Shown in pieces: positions 60,869-64,000 of a DNA stretch of 64,000 bases (positions are counted from its first letter, which is position 1; each line of letters starts with the position of its first letter). The position numbers and the translations under genes are program-made. The notes under the pieces were generated by a model. That model was not told where the DNA came from. It was given only the letters and a program-made list of their open reading frames with translations, and ran no database searches. Origin of the DNA: Buxus sempervirens (taxonomy: Eukaryota > Streptophyta > Magnoliopsida > Buxales > Buxaceae); contig OX387191.1 in assembly GCA_947561395.2 (NCBI GenBank), forward strand, positions 38,023,439-38,087,438, given 5' to 3'.

Positions 60869-61009
60869 CAAAGTTTACTGTTGAGGATTTCCCGTGTTTT
60901 TGGATTAATCATCCTCCGGTATTCGTAACCCCTCTTACGGGGTTCATATGTAAGAACTATCAATCGGATTTATTAATTGAACGGTTATTTCACTACCCAA
61001 AAAAAAAAG
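60869..61009 (+). mobile_element. LINE fragment 4 and 3' end
   Basis: The frame resumes at AKFTVEDFPCFW, finishing the RNase H region. The LINE tail ends in a run of ten A at about 61000-61009, a plausible poly(A) tail. Confidence 0.7.
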
Positions 61010-61241
61010 ATATTGACTCTAGTAGTGCGTGGGGTCCATCTCCTTAAATGTTTTGCCAGGCTGAAGAGGTTATTCAATGTTACGATGGGTTATGAGGAGA
61101 TATGTGATTACCTCCTGCGGGAAAGATATGTTACCTTCTGTGGGGGAGATATAGTTCCGATGAGACTACATCCTACAGGGGAGATACCTCATGTGGGGGA
61201 GATGTGATTACTACGTGATTGCATCCTACATGGGAGATAAG
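61010..61241. other. short spacer with GGGGGAGAT repeats
   Basis: Repeated GGGGGAGATATAG / GGGGGAGATGTGATTAC-like phrases. No gene is seen. Confidence 0.5.
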
Positions 61242-63067
61242 TGTAAGCACCCAAATTTTGATCAAACCAAAATATGCTAAAATGAAAGCCCCAGCGGGAA
61301 GGTCAAACCCTAGGGAGAAAAAAGTGACTTTCTGCCTGAGCTCAAATTGTTTGCTATACCCTATCCCAATGGGTAGAGAATCCCGACACGGTTCCAACGC
61401 AATTAAGTTTACGTGAATCGGAGCCCGGATGGAAAAGATATGAGCAAAGCAGTCCTAGGGGCAAATCAGTCAAACTTTAAAATGTCTTAGTTAAACTAAT
61501 TAAAATAAAGGAGGAATAATAAAAAATCAGAGGAGTTTGATTCATCCGTGTAGGTGGCTGAGTCACCTCAGCCATCAACTCAAGCCAAAAAGGGGAGAGA
61601 AAAGGGATTTTTTCGGCCACCGTTTGCACGAGCCAATCACAGCGTGCGGTGGATGAAAAGCAATCGCACTGTAAGTGCAGTTCACTTTTTGTCAACCTGC
61701 GCCCGCGGCAATTTGTCCCCTAACGATTGCTGAAAAGACGCGGTCGAACCGCACATACCCTGCAGTTTTGACCAAACCGCACGTACTGTGGGGTTTCGAC
61801 CAAACCGCATTACTTGTGCGGTTTTGTCTCTGTGTTAGATAAATAGAAAATCCAAACAGTAAGCAGGGGTTGGATGGTTTTGGTTTTGCTTCCCCTTCGC
61901 CCCTTGAATGAAACCTACCATTGACCACCTCTCCAAGACTTGGATCTCCTTCAACTTTTCCTCTCAAGAACCCCCTAAAACATCACCTCAAGGCTTCCAC
62001 ACATTCTTCTACCCTCTTCTCCCTCATCCCAAAGACTTGAAGGAGAACAAGGTGTTGCCGGGTGGTGGAGGAGAGGCTCTTCTAGCTGCTGCTCTTGCCT
62101 CAAGAAAGCTCAAAAACACTTCAAGAAGGTATGTAGACCCCCAATGTGAGCTTCCCTTTACCTTTTGTTCAACATATATGGAAACAAGCTTGATCCAAGT
62201 GCTTTGAATAAATTGTGTTCTTCGTATGGTGTTTCTTTTTTTGTACTAACATACTTCCTTCCCTTCTTTCATATTTTACATCTTCTCCTTGGGAAATAGA
62301 ACTCTCATGGTAAGGAGAGAATGAGGACTCTAAGGAAGGGAGGATGAGAGGGGATTGTCTACATGGTTTAAAGATTTTTAAGCTATTATTTGTTTCTTTA
62401 ATCAATGGAGCTTGTTCCCTTCCTTTTCGTTCTCATGTACCCCATTTATAAGCCCCATTATCCTTCTCTTGTGTGTTTCTTTTATGTTCATGATGGTTGG
62501 TTTTTGGCACCCTTTAAAAGCTTGGTTTCACCATCATTCAATGTTCATGAAATGTACATATGCATGCATAGGAAACCCTACATCATGCTCCCCTTTTTCC
62601 CCCATTTTCTAGTCACCATTTTGTATGTTTAGTAGCATCTTTCCCTCTTGGATAGTTGCTGCTCCAGCGTGTCCCCTCATGGCTCTGGTGATAAAAAAAA
62701 CACCTTCATGGGCTTTCTGGTGGGCCCACACAAAGAAAATCCAAAAGACAGCAACCCATTGTTTTGACTTCATGCTATTAGCCTAGACTTTTGTTTTACT
62801 GTCTTGGAAGCCTACACACAAGTTAATCGAGCCAATTCACCTAAATTCCGACTCATGGAAACCTGCTATCTAGCGGTGTAACTCAAGGTGTCCATGGACT
62901 TCCCTGGGTTACAACCGAACCACTTATCCAAAATCTCTGGTACACCAGCCAAACTTAAATCCACAAATCAAAAATTGGGTGGCTATTCTCACCCTCAACG
63001 ATGAACAGTGGTGACTCCCCAAAACCAACCAAAAACCCACGGAAAGCCGGGCACGACATCGTGCGCA
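61242..63067 (+). repeat. 5' LTR of the right-hand Tat-like element
   Basis: 1826 bp. A hairpin array at 61743-61828 is followed by GATAAATAGA (61838) and a CT-rich leader (61900-62040), then AGAAGGTATG with a possible splice donor. The LTR ends CGTGCGCA, six bases before the primer-binding site. The partner LTR is outside the window. Confidence 0.7.
61743..61828. repeat. hairpin array, AACCGCA type, before a TATA-like box
   Basis: Three units in series: GAACCGCA/TGCAGTTTT, AAACCGCAC/GTGGGGTTT and AAACCGCA/TGCGGTTTT, loops 5-7 bases, spacers about 6 (GACCA). The period is about 28 bp. It ends about 10 bp upstream of GATAAATAG. Confidence 0.78.
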
Positions 63068-63072
63068 TAGCT

Positions 63073-63090
63073 TGGCGACTCCACTGGGGA
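63073..63090 (+). other. primer-binding site, tRNA-Arg type
   Basis: TGGCGACTCCACTGGGGA differs at two positions from the Tat primer-binding site at 56379-56396. Confidence 0.75.
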
Positions 63091-63169
63091 CTGGTTCAAC
63101 CTAATTGGAGTTTAGACTTTGTTGACTCATTAGGATGCACATGTCCAAACACGCACATTGACCTGCACC

Positions 63170-63315
63170 TACACTCTTACATGTGCACACACGCACATAC
63201 TTGTACACATGTGCACACACGCACACACTTGTACACATGTGCACACATGCACACACTTTTGCACATGTGCACACATGCACATACACTCCCATGTACACAT
63301 GCACTTGTATATACA
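63170..63315. repeat. CA-rich tandem repeats
   Basis: Repeated ACACATGTGCACACACGCAC units of about 30 bp. ORFs through it on both strands are artefacts. Confidence 0.8.
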
Positions 63316-64000
63316 CATGTGACATGTCTTGTTCTTTAGTTATCTATCTGCTCATTCTATTTGCTTTCATTATATATGCGTGGGTGATCCGATTGAATGG
63401 CACATATGATATATCTGCTTATAATCCTACAGCCCTAGATCCCTCTAGCATCCACCCTTCTTAACCGTATAAACTACTTTTTGGATGGTATTAGCCTCAC
63501 GCACCTCTGGCTTGCCGGGGAAAAGCGAAGGTAAAACATCCCCCCAGGTTTCTGGATCCCTATAGCGCCGCTGGTTTCTTGCCGTGGTAAGCGAGGGATC
63601 TTGGACTTGGCATAGACCCTTGTAGGCATTTGTCTCGGGCTATGTACCCTTTTTCCCACCCAACGTTCTGATGCACCTTTGTGATGAATGTGATTGTGAA
63701 TGATGATACAAGAGGAATAAAATCAATTTAAAACTTAAGAGCTAGTTCATCAGAGGCAGCAACCCCTGTCTTCTTGCATCAAATTGAGTAAACCCTAGAT
63801 CATGGGCTATCTCAGTCCTAATTTAGGAAGCCAACCAAACTTTGATTAAGGGAACCACCCCAGATCCATGCATTGAGTCCTGTGAGCCGTGGGCCTGAAT
63901 CCATTGAGTTCGCTGGAAGCACACTAAGTCCGGGTCAATCTTAAAGCAGACGAAGGCTAGCCAGATCAGAAAACGTAGACGAAAGAAAACCAGATCAGAG

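Larger units (their letters stand above)
61242..64000 (+). mobile_element. Tat-like LTR retrotransposon, 5' end only
   Basis: The LTR at 61242-63067 starts TGTAAGCACCC and is followed by a tRNA-Arg-type primer-binding site; the rest runs off the window. The internal start (63091-64000) has no gag yet. It is related to the sequence at 28237 (same start and leader layout). Confidence 0.75.

Noticed and set aside
63101-63339. Cys/His-rich ORFs on both strands
   Set aside because: They come from CA-rich tandem repeats.

Overview
The window is nuclear DNA of a flowering plant. It carries the 3' half of an importin-5 gene, an R2R3-MYB gene, plastid DNA pasted into the nucleus, and many layers of plant transposable elements (Ty3/gypsy of the Tat type, very long solo LTRs, a LINE, hAT and CACTA pieces). 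I cannot name the species. Very little is single-copy host gene: importin-5 at about 2.4-12.6 kb on the + strand and MYB at about 14.4-15.8 kb on the - strand. Most of the rest is transposon-derived.

Layout. 1-2415: importin-5 intron sequence. 2416-12560: the last seven importin-5 exons. One exon is split by a young 7-kb LTR element (2595-9563, GATAC target duplication), and a later exon carries a +1 frameshift, so this copy looks like a recent pseudogene. 13290-13821: one end of a CACTA transposon. 14375-15840: a complete bHLH-binding, anthocyanin-type R2R3-MYB whose two introns both start with GC. 16662-20290: a minus-oriented long LTR holding a 12-copy minisatellite and a plastid insert (trnI-CAU relic and rps14). 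21756-24783 and 33703-36706: two 3-kb solo LTRs of one family, each with its own perfect 5-bp target duplication. 24784-33604: a mosaic of LTR-derived sequence in both orientations. 33605-61009: an old LINE broken up by a solo LTR, a 21-kb Tat retrotransposon (37192-58196, minus strand) and a 1.2-kb hAT element (59637-60860). 61242-64000: the 5' LTR and primer-binding site of another Tat-like element that runs off the window.

The Tat element is the richest object. Its gag, protease, reverse transcriptase, two RNase H domains and integrase run on the - strand. The 7.8 kb between integrase and the 3' LTR carries two genes in the opposite direction: a plant-mobile-domain-like gene (40855-43746) and a DUF7745-like gene (44208-45850). 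The latter has its own TATA box directly after an array of short hairpins.

The most unusual pattern is architectural. Regularly spaced short inverted repeats occur in at least four LTR families here. Arm sequences are unrelated between families, but the layout recurs. In several cases the array ends 10-25 bp before a TATA box, and in the Tat LTR it lies about 200 bp upstream. This looks like a shared promoter design and is the main lead for follow-up.
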